Assembly (NCBI RefSeq): GCF_010993735.1 | Contig: NZ_WQNI01000022.1 | Location: 31,862-95,861, forward strand | Direction: 5' to 3' | Origin: Chelativorans alearensis | Lineage (GTDB): Bacteria; Pseudomonadota; Alphaproteobacteria; Rhizobiales; Rhizobiaceae | Length of the DNA stretch: 64,000 bases | Part shown: positions 51,066 through 62,383 of the stretch, piece after piece | How the letters are laid out: each line of letters begins with the position of its first letter | Numbering within the stretch: the first letter of the stretch is position 1 | Made by a program: the position numbers and the translations under genes | The notes under the pieces: model-generated | The model's input: the letters and a program-made list of their open reading frames with translations, nothing else | Databases searched by the model: none | Told to the model about the DNA's origin: nothing

Positions 51066-53343
51066 TATCGACCTTTTCCGTCTCTCCAGCAGAATTGCCC
51101 GCCCCTTCCCCGGAAACGCCGCCGGCCGGTGCACCCGGCAGGATCATGCGGATCATCGCCCCTACACCACCATGGAAGTTCGCCGGTGCGTCGTTGAGCT
51201 CCAGCCGCCCCCCATGGTCTTCGATTATCTTCTTGACGATGGCAAGGCCAAGGCCTGTGCCTTTCTCGCGCGTCGTCATGTACGGCTCGAGCAGCCGCTG
51301 GCGGTTTTCCCGCGGCAGGCCCTTGCCGTTGTCGATAACCGCCACCTCGATGGTCTTGCCCACCTGCCGTGCAATTATGCGGATCACACCCTGGCGCTCG
51401 CCGTCCTCGCGGATCGCAGCGTCGATGGCCTCCGAGGCGTTCTTGATGACGTTGCCGAAGGCCTGGCTCATCAGGCGCGTGTCGAAACGGCCGATCAAAG
51501 GCTTCTCGCCCAGCGCCCGTTCGACCCTGATGTCGGAGCGGCTGACCTCGACCAGGAAGGATGCCTCGCGCAGCGGCTCGCGCAGATCGAGCCGCTGGAT
51601 GTCGGGCTTGGGCATGCGCGCGAAGGTGGAGAATTCGTCAACCATGCGGCCGATGTCGCCCACCTGGCGGATGATCGTGTCCGTGCACTGGTCGAAGACC
51701 TCGCGATCCTCGGTGATGACCTTGCCATATCGCCGGCGGATGCGCTCGGCCGAAAGCTGGATCGGCGTGAGCGGGTTCTTGATCTCATGGGCGATGCGCC
51801 GGGCAACATCGGCCCACGCCGAAGAGCGCTGCGCCTGCACGAGGTCGGTGATGTCGTCGACGGTGACGACGTAGGAGCGCTCGTCCGTCTCGCCGACGCT
51901 TTCCTCGGTGGTGATCTGAACGTTGAACGTGCGCTCGGCGCCGGCGCGGTAGAAGGTGAGCTGGTGGCGATAGACCTGGCGGCCGGACGTCCGCCCCATC
52001 TCGAACACGCGGCCGATCTGCGGCAGGACGGCGGAGAGGTTCTGGCCCACGGCCCGGTCGGTGGAAATGGCCAGCATGGTTTCGGCCGAGCGGTTGACCA
52101 TGGAGACCGTGCCCCGGGCGTCGACGCCTATAATACCCGCCGTGACGCCCGAAAGCACCGCCTCCGTGAAGCGGCGGCGCTCGTCGATGACGTCGCGCGC
52201 GGAGATGAGCTCGTCGCGCTGGGTCTTGAGCTGCAGGGTCATCTTGTTGAAGGTGTCCCCCAGCGAGGCAACGTCACCGTCCGAGGGGCGGACGGGCACC
52301 GCCACGTCGAGATTGCCGGTCGAGACCGCGCCCGCCGCGCCGATAAGCTGACGGATCGGCCGCACCAGCCGGTCGGCCACGGCGATACCCGTCCAGATTG
52401 CCGCCAGCACGATGGCCAGCGTGACGACGAGGTAGAGCAGCGCGAAGGCAACCTGGGTGTTGATGCGATTCTCCTCCAGCGAGCGGTACTCGCCGGTGTT
52501 CTCCGCAACGATGCGCTGCGCCTTGATGACCTGGGGGTCGAGCTCGCGCAGGGCGTAGAGATAGACGTCGGGAATCTCGCGCAGCTTGACGATTGCCGCG
52601 ATCAGGTTGCCCGGCGGCAGGTCGAACAGCACCGGCCGCCCTTCGGCCGCCCGCTGCAGGGCGCCGTCGGGCGGAGCGGGAATCTCGATCGGCTCGGGCA
52701 TGTCCGCGCCCATGATGACCTCCTCGTCCTCCCGCATGAGAACCGCGTGGGCAAGGCCGCGGACCACCGCCTGCTGGGTGAGGCGCTGGCGGAAGCCGGT
52801 CCGGTCGAGATTGTAGAGGGAGCGGAGACGGTCGAGGTCGATCGCCATGGAGAGTGTCGTGCCCTGCAGATTACGGGCGTGATCGGACACGTAGGCGTCG
52901 GCGATGGACAGGGACGACTGCACGATGACGCGGGTCCGCAATTCGAACCAGCGGTCGAGGCCGACATCGAGCGTGATGGAGGCGACGATGGCGACGAGGA
53001 TCGCCGGTATCGCCGCAACAAGCGAGAACATGGCGACGATGCGCACATGCAGCCTGGACGCCGCCTTGCCGCCCTTGCGCGCCGTATAGATGCGATGCGC
53101 CTCACGACCGATCAGCGCGAGAAGCAGGAGGACGAATGCGGCGTTGATGCCGATCAGCGCCAGCGTGGTGCCGGCATCGGGCGTGAACGGGGTAAGCCCC
53201 AGGAGAACGGCAAACGAGATGGCCGCCGTCACCAGCGCACCCGCGGCCGCCAGAATGCCCGGCAGCGCCATCAGGCGGCGGCCGTCATTCGGCGCGGAAC
53301 GGTAAACCGGTTCTCCGGCCATGGCAGATGCCTGCGTACTCAT
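51055..53343 (-). CDS. ntrY: Nitrogen/redox sensor histidine kinase NtrY
   Basis: 762 residues, MSTQASAMAGEPVYRSAPND. N-terminal membrane helices (about residues 24-95 and one near 285-310) enclose a periplasmic region. They are followed by HAMP, a PAS domain, the HisKA motif [11 protein letters not shown] (His519) and HATPase_c (VIDNGKGLP, TGLGLAIVKKI). It signals to NtrX; in Brucella and other alphas the pair responds to redox and nitrogen status. The gap to ntrC (110 bp) contains a perfect palindrome, so ntrYX may have its own promoter. Confidence 0.94.
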   Translation of the reverse strand: MSTQASAMAGEPVYRSAPNDGRRLMALPGILAAAGALVTAAISFAVLLGLTPFTPDAGTTLALIGINAAFVLLLLALIGREAHRIYTARKGGKAASRLHVRIVAMFSLVAAIPAILVAIVASITLDVGLDRWFELRTRVIVQSSLSIADAYVSDHARNLQGTTLSMAIDLDRLRSLYNLDRTGFRQRLTQQAVVRGLAHAVLMREDEEVIMGADMPEPIEIPAPPDGALQRAAEGRPVLFDLPPGNLIAAIVKLREIPDVYLYALRELDPQVIKAQRIVAENTGEYRSLEENRINTQVAFALLYLVVTLAIVLAAIWTGIAVADRLVRPIRQLIGAAGAVSTGNLDVAVPVRPSDGDVASLGDTFNKMTLQLKTQRDELISARDVIDERRRFTEAVLSGVTAGIIGVDARGTVSMVNRSAETMLAISTDRAVGQNLSAVLPQIGRVFEMGRTSGRQVYRHQLTFYRAGAERTFNVQITTEESVGETDERSYVVTVDDITDLVQAQRSSAWADVARRIAHEIKNPLTPIQLSAERIRRRYGKVITEDREVFDQCTDTIIRQVGDIGRMVDEFSTFARMPKPDIQRLDLREPLREASFLVEVSRSDIRVERALGEKPLIGRFDTRLMSQAFGNVIKNASEAIDAAIREDGERQGVIRIIARQVGKTIEVAVIDNGKGLPRENRQRLLEPYMTTREKGTGLGLAIVKKIIEDHGGRLELNDAPANFHGGVGAMIRMILPGAPAGGVSGEGAGNSAGETEKVDNGV

Positions 53344-53381
53344 CGATGCTCAACTCGGTGGCGCCAATGCCCAACGATCCA

Positions 53382-53407
53382 ATTGCGTTGCAGGTATGCA
53401 ACGCAAT
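53382..53407. promoter_or_regulatory. Palindrome in the ntrC-ntrY gap, possible operator
   Basis: ATTGCGTTGC (53382-53391) and its exact reverse complement GCAACGCAAT (53398-53407) flank a 6-bp spacer. A third GCAACGC half-site follows at 53418-53424. It sits between the ntrY start (53343) and the ntrC stop (53454), where an ntrYX promoter would lie. The same 10-bp arm also occurs at 21101-21110 upstream of the BMP importer. The protein that might bind it is unknown. Confidence 0.6.
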
Positions 53408-53453
53408 GTGGCGACTTTGCAACGCCTACCTTCTCCAGGCCGAAGAAGGAAAA

Positions 53454-54931
<1,478 letters not shown>

Positions 54932-54935
<4 letters not shown>

Positions 54936-56077
54936 GCCTTCGATCCCGTTTTCTGCCGTCCGCCCCGTTCGCCGGCCTCTGCGCGCCAGGCCGGCATGAG
55001 GATGCGGAAGGTGGTGCCGCGCGAGGAGGAATCGCACTCGATGACGCCGCCATGGGCGCCGACGATCTTGGCCACCAGCGCCAGCCCGAGGCCGGAGCCG
55101 TTCTGCTTGGTGGTGATGAAGGGGTCGAAGATGATCGACCGGATGTCTTCGGAAACCCCAGGGCCGTTGTCGTGGACGCAGAACTCCATCGGCAACGACA
55201 CGCGCTCGCGCGTGCCGGGCACGGAAAAGCGGATGCCGGGGCGAAAGGCGGTGGAAAGCTTTATCTCGCCGCCGCTTGTGTTTCCAATGGCTTCCGCCGC
55301 GTTCTTGATAAGGTTCAGGAAGACCTGGACAAGCTGGTCGCGGTTGGCCAGGACCGGCGGCAGCGAGGGGTCGTAGTCCTCGACGATGGATATATGGCGG
55401 GCAAACCCGTTCTGGGCGAGCGCCTTCACATGATCGAGGATGACATGGATGTTGGCCGGCTCGCGGTTCACCGGCCGCTCGTCGGAAAAGACCTCCATGC
55501 GGTCGACCAGGGCGACGATCCGGTCCGTTTCCTCGGTGATCAGGCGGGCAAGCGCCCGGTCCTCGTCGGAGACCACGTTTTCCAGAAGCTGTGCCGCACC
55601 GCGGATGCCCGACAGCGGGTTCTTGATCTCATGCGCGAGCATCGCCGCAAGCCCCGTCACCGAGCGGGCCGCACCCCGGTGGGTCATCTGTCGGTCGATC
55701 TTTTCCGCCATCGAGCGTTCCTGGAACATGATGACGACGAAGCCCGGCAACTCCGAGACCGGGGCGACGTAGATGTCGACGATCTTGTCCGAGCCGAGGC
55801 GCGGCGAGGAGATATCGACGCGGTACTCGTTGACCGGCGCGCGGCGCTCGCGCACCTGGTCCACCAAGGTCAGGAGCGGACTGCCGAAGGGCACGAAGTC
55901 GGAGAGCCGGTTGCGCGCCAGCATCGTCGCGCTCAGGCGGAAGAAGTCTTCGGCCTCGGCGTTGACGAATGGGATGAAGCCGTCGTCGTCGACCATGACG
56001 ACGGGATGGCCGATGGCGTTGATCGCCAATTGCGCCACGTTCACGATGCTGCTGTCGGACAAGATATCGGCGCTCAT
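54932..56077 (-). CDS. ntrB: Nitrogen regulation sensor kinase NtrB
   Basis: 381 residues from ATG 56077 ([20 protein letters not shown]). A PAS domain (residues ~15-125), HisKA with [12 protein letters not shown] (His149), and HATPase_c with [13 protein letters not shown] and [12 protein letters not shown]. No membrane helices: a soluble kinase controlled by PII protein. It overlaps ntrC by four bases and dusB by four (start inside the dusB stop region), so dusB-ntrB-ntrC is one transcript. Confidence 0.95.
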
Positions 56078-57141
56078 GCGACCATCCTTTGAGGAGACGC
56101 GGGTCTTTGCGGAAATGCAGACATTTGCGAAGCGGCGGGCCCGGCGAACGCAACCGCCAGGTGGCTGAGCACCTTGGCCGGCTCCGTTTCCGTCATGATC
56201 GCCGGCCGCAGCATCGCCGCGGCATCGCCGCCGTGGCGCTCCAGGTACCAGCCCAGATGCTTGCGGGCGTGGCGCACGCCCTGCGCAATCCCGTAATGGG
56301 CGAGCATGTCTTCGTAGTGCGCGGCCACATAGCCGGCCATTTCGGCCGCATCGCGCGGAACGCCCGGGGCTTGCGCGCCGGCCGCGAAGTGGGCGAGCGC
56401 ACCGGCCGTCCACGGTGCGCCGTAATGCGCCCTGCCGATCATGACGGCGTCTGCCCCGGACTGCGCCAGCATGGCGGCCGCCTCGGCCGGTCCCTCGCCG
56501 TCGCCGTTGGCGACGACCGGGATCGAGACCGCCTGCCCGACGCGCGCGATCGCCCGCCAATCCGCCCTGCCCTTATAGAACTGGCAGCGCGTGCGCCCGT
56601 GGACGGTCACCATGGCGATACCCGCTTCTTCGGCATGCCGGGCGATGACGGGTGCATTGAGGCAATCCTCGTCCCAGCCGAGGCGCATCTTCAGCGTCAC
56701 CGGTACGGGTACCGCCTTCACCACGGCTTCGATCAGCGACAATGCGTGGTCGGGCTCGCGCATCAGCGCCGAGCCCGAATAGCCGCCCGTCACCTTCTTG
56801 GCCGGACACCCCATGTTGATATCGACGATGTCGGCACCCTCGTCCACGGCAATGCGCGCCGCTTCCGCCATCCAGTGCGCTTCGCGGCCGGCGATCTGCA
56901 CCATGTGCACCTCGATCTCCGGCCGGCGGCGGATGCGGCGGGCACTCTCCGCCCTGCCCTTCGCCAATTCGCCGCTGGCCACCATCTCGGAGACGACGAG
57001 ACCTGCGCCATGACGATGCGCGCGCAGACGGAACGGCAAATCCGTGACACCCGACATGGGCGCCAGGAAGACCCGGTTGCGCAGCGTTACCGCTCCGACA
57101 CGCAGAGGACATGCAAGCATTTCTACAGGATTTTTGCTCAA
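56074..57141 (-). CDS. dusB: tRNA-dihydrouridine synthase DusB (NifR3 type)
   Basis: 355 residues from TTG 57141 (preceded by AAAGGTG); ATG 57120 ([20 protein letters not shown]) is an equally possible start. FMN-dependent TIM barrel: [12 protein letters not shown], the catalytic cysteine in [26 protein letters not shown] and [10 protein letters not shown]. It is the classical nifR3 gene upstream of ntrBC in alphaproteobacteria. It is divergent from ispDF with about 123 bp between starts. Confidence 0.93.
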   Translation of the reverse strand: MSKNPVEMLACPLRVGAVTLRNRVFLAPMSGVTDLPFRLRAHRHGAGLVVSEMVASGELAKGRAESARRIRRRPEIEVHMVQIAGREAHWMAEAARIAVDEGADIVDINMGCPAKKVTGGYSGSALMREPDHALSLIEAVVKAVPVPVTLKMRLGWDEDCLNAPVIARHAEEAGIAMVTVHGRTRCQFYKGRADWRAIARVGQAVSIPVVANGDGEGPAEAAAMLAQSGADAVMIGRAHYGAPWTAGALAHFAAGAQAPGVPRDAAEMAGYVAAHYEDMLAHYGIAQGVRHARKHLGWYLERHGGDAAAMLRPAIMTETEPAKVLSHLAVAFAGPAASQMSAFPQRPASPQRMVA

Positions 57142-57264
57142 AAAGCATGCACCTTTGTTCTTTGCCTAATTCTTAGCCACAAACCGCTCGGTGCGCAACG
57201 GGTTTGGCAGCGCCTTAGCAGAAATCCGTTGGCATTTCACGATTGCCGTGATTATCCCTCCCGC

Positions 57265-58491
57265 ATGAACGCGCTTCTTGAACAGGGCAAGGCAGCGGCC
57301 AAGCGTCGGATTGCCGCGGTGATCGTCGCCGCGGGCCGTGGCGAGCGTGCCGGGCAGAACGGCAACGGGCCGAAGCAATACCGCCCCATCGGCGGCAAGT
57401 CGGTGATCCGGTACACGCTGGAAACCTTTGCCGCGCACGAGCGGATCGACACCATCGCCGTGGCGATCCACCCCGAGGACAGCACGCTGTTCGCGGCCGC
57501 CTGCGAGGGCATCGACGGCGACATCCGCGCTATTCCCGGCGGCCCTTCACGGCAGGAATCGACGCGCCTTGCGCTTGCCGCCCTCGCCGAAGTCGAGCCG
57601 GACATCGTCCTGATCCACGACGGCGTGCGGCCTTTTATCGACGGCGCCCTCATCGACCGCGTCATCGACGCCGTGGCCGACGGTACGGGCGCGCTTCCGG
57701 CCGTCGCCATTTCCGATACGCTGAAGCGCAGCGGCGCCGACATGCTGGTTAAGGGCACGGTGCCGCGGGCCGACCTCTTCGCCGCGCAGACGCCGCAAGG
57801 CTTCTCCTTCCCGACGATCCTTGCCGCCCACGAGAAGGCGCTCAAGGAAGGGCGTCTCGATTTCACCGACGATGCGGCGATCGCCGAATGGGCCGGCATT
57901 CCGGTGCGGCTCGTGGAAGGTTCGCCCGACAACACGAAGCTCACCTGGGCGCGCGACATGGCGCTTGCCGACCAGCGGCTGAGCGCGATGCGGATGCCGG
58001 ACGTGCGCACGGGAAACGGCTATGACGTGCACGCTTTCGGCAAGGGCGACCGCGTGTGGCTCTGCGGCGTGGAGATCGCCCATGAGAAGGCGCTGCAGGG
58101 ACACTCCGACGCCGATGTCGGCCTGCATGCGCTCACCGATGCGCTGCTTGCCACCTGCGGCGCCGGCGACATCGGCACCCATTTCCCGCCTTCCGACCCG
58201 CAATGGAAGGGCGCGCGCTCGCGCCTCTTCGTCGAGCATGCGGTGAAGCTTGTGCGGGGGCGCGGCGGGCGCATCGCCAATGCCGATATCACGCTGATCT
58301 GCGAGGCGCCGCGCGTCGGGCCGCACCGGGAAGCGATGGTGGCGGAACTTTCCGACATGCTGCGGATTGCGCCCGAGCGCGTTTCCGTCAAGGCGACGAC
58401 CAACGAGAAGCTGGGCTTCCTCGGCCGCGAGGAGGGCATCGCCGCCATTGCGACGGCGACAGTCGTCTACCCCGACTTTCTGCCGGAGTGA
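57265..58491 (+). CDS. ispDF: Bifunctional IspD/IspF (MEP pathway) enzyme
   Basis: 408 residues from ATG 57265. The N-terminal half ([36 protein letters not shown]) is 2-C-methyl-D-erythritol-4-phosphate cytidylyltransferase. The C-terminal half from ~residue 250 ([49 protein letters not shown]) is 2,4-cyclodiphosphate synthase, with the zinc ligands D-x-H and H. The fusion is characteristic of alphaproteobacteria. It supplies isoprenoids for undecaprenyl phosphate and ubiquinone. Confidence 0.96.
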   Translation: MNALLEQGKAAAKRRIAAVIVAAGRGERAGQNGNGPKQYRPIGGKSVIRYTLETFAAHERIDTIAVAIHPEDSTLFAAACEGIDGDIRAIPGGPSRQESTRLALAALAEVEPDIVLIHDGVRPFIDGALIDRVIDAVADGTGALPAVAISDTLKRSGADMLVKGTVPRADLFAAQTPQGFSFPTILAAHEKALKEGRLDFTDDAAIAEWAGIPVRLVEGSPDNTKLTWARDMALADQRLSAMRMPDVRTGNGYDVHAFGKGDRVWLCGVEIAHEKALQGHSDADVGLHALTDALLATCGAGDIGTHFPPSDPQWKGARSRLFVEHAVKLVRGRGGRIANADITLICEAPRVGPHREAMVAELSDMLRIAPERVSVKATTNEKLGFLGREEGIAAIATATVVYPDFLPE

Positions 58492-58498
58492 GGCTTTC

Positions 58499-58996
58499 AT
58501 GAGCGACGTCGAGATGCTGGCGAGAAGGGTGCTGCAGGCTTGCGAGGAGCGCGGCTTGATGATCGCCACGGCCGAATCCTGCACCGGCGGCATGATCGCC
58601 GCCGCCATCACCGATCTCGCCGGTGCCTCGAACGTGCTGGAGCGCGGCTTCGTCACCTATTCCAACGAAGCGAAAGTGGAGATGCTGGGAGTTTCGCCGC
58701 AGACGCTGGGGGCCCACGGGGCGGTGTCGGAAGAGACGGCGCTGGAGATGGCGGCCGGCGCGCTGGCCCATTCGCGCGCCGACATTACCGTCTCGGTGAC
58801 CGGCATCGCGGGGCCTGGCGGCGGCACGGCGCAGAAGCCGGTCGGCCTCGTCTGGTTCGGCCTCGCCGTGAAAGGAAAGGAGCCGCGCGCGCAAAAGCGG
58901 CAGTTCACCAGCGGCGAACGCGCGCAGGTGCGCCGCGACAGCGTGGCGACGGCGCTCGGCCTCGTGCTGGAAGCGGTTTACGCGGACGGCCCGTAG
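58499..58996 (+). CDS. cinA: CinA C-terminal domain protein (PncC, NMN amidohydrolase)
   Basis: 165 residues from ATG 58499, seven bases after ispDF. MIATAESCTGGMIAAAITDL, NEAKVEMLGV, VTGIAGPGGGTAQKPVGLVW define the CinA C-domain that deamidates nicotinamide mononucleotide to NaMN in NAD salvage. The N-terminal MoCF-like domain of full CinA is absent, as usual in proteobacteria. The 3' end overlaps the COQ10/RatA-like gene by 19 bp. Confidence 0.92.
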   Translation: MSDVEMLARRVLQACEERGLMIATAESCTGGMIAAAITDLAGASNVLERGFVTYSNEAKVEMLGVSPQTLGAHGAVSEETALEMAAGALAHSRADITVSVTGIAGPGGGTAQKPVGLVWFGLAVKGKEPRAQKRQFTSGERAQVRRDSVATALGLVLEAVYADGP

Positions 58997-59433
58997 ACGG
59001 CGTCCGCCCGCCGCTCGAAGGCTTCGGAAAACATGCGGAAGGCGCGGTCGAACATGGCGCCCATCAGCATGCCGAGCATGCGGCTCTTGAACTCGTATTC
59101 GATGAAGAAGTGCACGTCCGTCTGGCTTTCGCCCGCCGGATCGAAGCGCCAGCGGTTCTGCAGGAAGCGGAACGGGCCGTCGATATAACGCACGTCGATA
59201 ATGCGTTCCCCCGGTTTCAGGACCACCTGGCTGGTGAAGGTCTCGCGGATGGCCTTGTAGCCCACCGTCATGTCGGCCAAGAGGATCGTCACGCCGTCGC
59301 GCTCCTTGCGCGAGCGCACGTTAAGCGCCTCGCACATGGGCACGAATTGCGGATAGGCCTCGATGTCCGCCACCAGGGCGAACATCTGCTCGGGCGGGTG
59401 GTTCACCCGGCGGACCGTCTCGTGTTTGGGCAT
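58978..59433 (-). CDS. COQ10/RatA-type START-domain protein
   Basis: 151 residues, MPKHETVRRVNHPPEQMFAL. The START/SRPBCC pocket protein family (pattern VADIEAYPQFVPMCEALNVR, TVGYKAIRETFTSQV, FRFLQNRWRFDP) is a ubiquinone-binding protein (Coq10) or the RatA ribosome-associated protein in different bacteria. In alphaproteobacteria the Coq10-like role is more likely. It lies 8 bp after the lipA stop, so the two form one operon. Confidence 0.88.
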   Translation of the reverse strand: MPKHETVRRVNHPPEQMFALVADIEAYPQFVPMCEALNVRSRKERDGVTILLADMTVGYKAIRETFTSQVVLKPGERIIDVRYIDGPFRFLQNRWRFDPAGESQTDVHFFIEYEFKSRMLGMLMGAMFDRAFRMFSEAFERRADAVYGPSA

Positions 59434-59441
59434 CGGAAGCT

Positions 59442-60416
59442 TTACGCCGTCCTGGCCGCCGAAAGCCGCGCCTCACGCGCCGCCCTGAGGCGGGTGAAGT
59501 CGTCGCCGGCATGGTGCGAGGAGCGCGTCAGCGGGCTCGAGGAAACCATCAGGAAGCCTTTGGTGTAGGCGATGGTCTCGTAGGACTTGAATTCCTCGGG
59601 CGTGACGAACTTCTTCACCGGATGGTGCTTGCGCGTCGGCTGCAGGTACTGGCCGATGGTGATGAAATCGACATCCGCCGAGCGCAGGTCGTCCATGAGC
59701 TGCTGCACCTCGTTGCGCTCCTCGCCGAGCCCCACCATGATGCCGGACTTGGTGAAGATCGACGGGTCCAGCTCCTTCACCCGCTGCAGGAGGCGGATGG
59801 AGTGGAAATAGCGGGCGCCGGGGCGCACGGTGAGGTACTTCGACGGCACGGTCTCCAGATTGTGGTTGAAAACGTCGGGCCTTGCCGCAACGACGCCCTC
59901 CAAGGCGCCGTCCTTGCGCAGGAAATCGGGGGTGAGGATCTCGATGGTCGTTTCCGGCGAGGTCTCGCGTATGGCGTGGATGACGTCGACGAAATGCTGC
60001 GCGCCGCCGTCCTTCAGGTCATCCCGGTCGACCGAGGTGACCACCACGTGGGTCAACCCCATTTCGCGCACGGCCCTGGCGACATTTGCCGGCTCATTCG
60101 GGTCGAGCGGGCCGGGAATGCCGGTCGCCACGTTGCAGAAGGCGCAGGCACGGGTGCAGATCTCGCCCATGATCATGAAGGTGGCGTGCTTCTTGTCCCA
60201 GCACTCGCCGATATTGGGGCAGCCGGCCTCCTCGCAAACCGTGACGAGGTTGTTCGACTTCACGATCTCGCGCGTTTCCAGATAGCCCTTCGAGGTGGGC
60301 GCCTTGACGCGGATCCACTCGGGCTTCCTGAGCACCTCCTGATCGGGCCGGTGCGCCTTTTCCGGATGGCGCGGGCGCGGCTTCGCGGAGACGGTGTCGA
60401 GAACGGTAACCATCAT
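59442..60416 (-). CDS. lipA: Lipoyl synthase
   Basis: 324 residues; the sequence starts with two adjacent ATG codons (60416 and 60413) behind GAGGAA. Radical-SAM enzyme inserting sulfur into octanoyl chains of E2 subunits. The auxiliary cluster motif [13 protein letters not shown] and the radical SAM motif [10 protein letters not shown] are both intact, followed by [20 protein letters not shown] and the C-terminal domain. Lipoate made here is needed by the pyruvate dehydrogenase whose E2 and E3 genes flank it. Confidence 0.96.
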   Translation of the reverse strand: MMVTVLDTVSAKPRPRHPEKAHRPDQEVLRKPEWIRVKAPTSKGYLETREIVKSNNLVTVCEEAGCPNIGECWDKKHATFMIMGEICTRACAFCNVATGIPGPLDPNEPANVARAVREMGLTHVVVTSVDRDDLKDGGAQHFVDVIHAIRETSPETTIEILTPDFLRKDGALEGVVAARPDVFNHNLETVPSKYLTVRPGARYFHSIRLLQRVKELDPSIFTKSGIMVGLGEERNEVQQLMDDLRSADVDFITIGQYLQPTRKHHPVKKFVTPEEFKSYETIAYTKGFLMVSSSPLTRSSHHAGDDFTRLRAAREARLSAARTA

Positions 60417-60484
60417 TTCCTCTGCTTCTTCAATTCGCCGGCCTGATTGCGCTTTTTACACATATAGAGATTACGGCGGGCGGC

Positions 60485-60514
60485 AAAAGCCCGCCTGCCT
60501 CTCGGCAGGCGGGC
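60485..60514 (-). terminator. Rho-independent terminator of the GlsB/YeaQ-type gene
   Basis: A perfect 11-bp stem, GCCCGCCTGCC (60489-60499) and GGCAGGCGGGC (60504-60514), with loop TCTC. On the minus strand it runs into four T residues (60485-60488 complement). It lies 15 bp past the stop of the membrane protein gene. Confidence 0.85.
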
Positions 60515-60529
60515 ATGTCGATGATCGGC

Positions 60530-60787
60530 TCATCGCCCTCCGCGAATCAGCCGATAAAGCCAGATCAGGAGGCAGGCGCCGATAACGGCGACGACGAGCT
60601 GGCCGATGATGCCGCCGAAGGTGGCACCCATGAGTGCAATCAAAATCGCGTTGAGGACGACAGCGCCGACCACACCGAGGATGATGTTAAGCAGAAGGCC
60701 GTGCCCTGCGGCCTTCATGATATTCTCGGCGAGCCAACCGGCTATGCCGCCGATGATAATCGTCAAAATCCAACCTACACCCTCCAT
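60530..60787 (-). CDS. GlsB/YeaQ/YmgE family stress membrane protein
   Basis: 85 residues, MEGVGWILTIIIGGIAGWLA. Three glycine-rich hydrophobic helices with the family core GWLAENIMKAAGHGLLLNIILGVVGA. Members respond to envelope or general stress; molecular role unknown. It has its own terminator and an 81-bp upstream gap, so it is probably transcribed separately from lpdA. Confidence 0.9.
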   Translation of the reverse strand: MEGVGWILTIIIGGIAGWLAENIMKAAGHGLLLNIILGVVGAVVLNAILIALMGATFGGIIGQLVVAVIGACLLIWLYRLIRGGR

Positions 60788-60868
60788 TCGAAGTCTCCTG
60801 CTTTGGTTGCGGATCGGTACAAACTATACGCCACAATCCTGCACCGGTTACCGCCGGCACAAGGCACT

Positions 60869-62332
60869 TCAAGCGTTCAGCGTCCGACCGTAGGCGTCGA
60901 GAACGCTCTCTTTCATCATCTCTGAAAGCGTGGGATGTGGGAAGATGGTGTGCATAAGTTCCTCTTCCGTGGTTTCCAGGTTCATGGCGATGACGAAACC
61001 CTGGATGAGCTCCGTCACCTCGGCGCCGATCATGTGCGCGCCCAGAAGCTCGCCGGTTTTCTTGTCGAGGATCGTCTTGACGAAGCCCTGGTCTTCGCCG
61101 AGCGCAATGGCCTTGCCGTTGGCGGCGAACTGGAAGCGGCCGACGCGGATGTCGCGGCCTTCTTCCTTGGCCTTCTCTTCCGTCAGCCCGACGGAGGCGA
61201 CCTGCGGCTGGCAATAGGTGCAGCCGGGAACCCGGTTCTTGTCGAGCGCGTGCACGCCGGGCTGGCCTGCGATCTTCTCCACGCAGACGACGCCCTCATG
61301 CTCGGCCTTGTGGGCGAGCATGGGCGGGCCGGCGACATCGCCGATGGCGTAAATGCCGGGAACGTTGGTGCGTCCGTAGCCGTCGACGACGATGGTGCCG
61401 CGCTCGGTCTTCACGCCGGCAGCTTCAAGGCCGAGGTTCTCGATATTGCCCTGCACGCCGACGGCGGAGATGAGGCGCTCGGCGGCGATCTTCTCTACCT
61501 TGCCGTCTTTCATCTCGACATGGGCCGTTACCTTGCCGGACCCCTTCTCCACTTTCGTGACCTTGGCCTCGACATGGAACTTTATGCCCTGCTTCTCGAG
61601 CTGCCGCTTGGCGAACTTGGAGATTTCCGCGTCCTCCACGGGCAGGATCTGCGGCAGGAGCTCGATCACCGTCACGTCCGAGCCCATGGTGCGGTAGAAG
61701 CTGGCAAACTCGATGCCGATGGCGCCCGAACCCATGACGATGAGCGATTTCGGGATTTCCTTCGGCACCATCGCCTCGAAATAGGTCCAGATCTCCTTGC
61801 CGTCGGGCTCGATGCCCGGCAGGACGCGCGGGCGCGCACCGGTGGCAAGGATGATGTGTTTTGCCTTGTACGTTCCCTCGCCCAGCGTGGCCTTCGGGGC
61901 TGCCGGCTGCGGCTCCATCGGCTTCTTCGCCGGCTTGGAAACGACGACTTCGCCCGGCTGCGAACCCGCGGAAGCCTTGGCGATCTTCGCCTCTCCCCAG
62001 ATGACGTCGACCTTGTTCTTCTTCATGAGGAAGCCCACACCGCCGTTGAGCCGGGTGGAGACCTTGCGCGAGCGGTCGACGACGGCGGCCGCATCCACGG
62101 AAACCTTGCCGTCCACCTTCAGCCCGTAATCCTTGGCATTTTCGACATAGTGCAGGATTTCGGCAGAGCGCAGGAGCGCCTTGGTGGGGATGCAGCCCCA
62201 ATTAAGGCAGATACCGCCCAGATGCTCGCGCTCCACGATGGCCGTCTTGAATCCGAGTTGCGCCGAGCGCACGGCCGTGACGTAGCCGCCCGGACCGGAG
62301 CCTATGATGATGACGTCGTAGGTTTCAGCCAC
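60869..62332 (-). CDS. lpdA: Dihydrolipoyl dehydrogenase (E3) with an extra A/P/K-rich segment
   Basis: 487 residues, MAETYDVIIIGSGPGGYVTA. FAD-binding GSGPGG, redox cysteines 42 and 47 in GGICLNWGCIPTK, NAD-binding GSGAIGIEFASFY and the C-terminal HPTLSEMM with the catalytic His. Residues ~121-150 contain an unusual alanine/proline/lysine-rich insert (SKPAKKPMEPQPAAPKATLG), resembling a lipoyl-domain linker, between the FAD-domain strands. It regenerates lipoamide for the pyruvate dehydrogenase complex. Confidence 0.95.
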   Translation of the reverse strand: MAETYDVIIIGSGPGGYVTAVRSAQLGFKTAIVEREHLGGICLNWGCIPTKALLRSAEILHYVENAKDYGLKVDGKVSVDAAAVVDRSRKVSTRLNGGVGFLMKKNKVDVIWGEAKIAKASAGSQPGEVVVSKPAKKPMEPQPAAPKATLGEGTYKAKHIILATGARPRVLPGIEPDGKEIWTYFEAMVPKEIPKSLIVMGSGAIGIEFASFYRTMGSDVTVIELLPQILPVEDAEISKFAKRQLEKQGIKFHVEAKVTKVEKGSGKVTAHVEMKDGKVEKIAAERLISAVGVQGNIENLGLEAAGVKTERGTIVVDGYGRTNVPGIYAIGDVAGPPMLAHKAEHEGVVCVEKIAGQPGVHALDKNRVPGCTYCQPQVASVGLTEEKAKEEGRDIRVGRFQFAANGKAIALGEDQGFVKTILDKKTGELLGAHMIGAEVTELIQGFVIAMNLETTEEELMHTIFPHPTLSEMMKESVLDAYGRTLNA

Positions 62333-62383
62333 GGCTCAATTTCTCCTTCATTCAAATCACGCGCCCGGCGCGATTGCCGGTTT

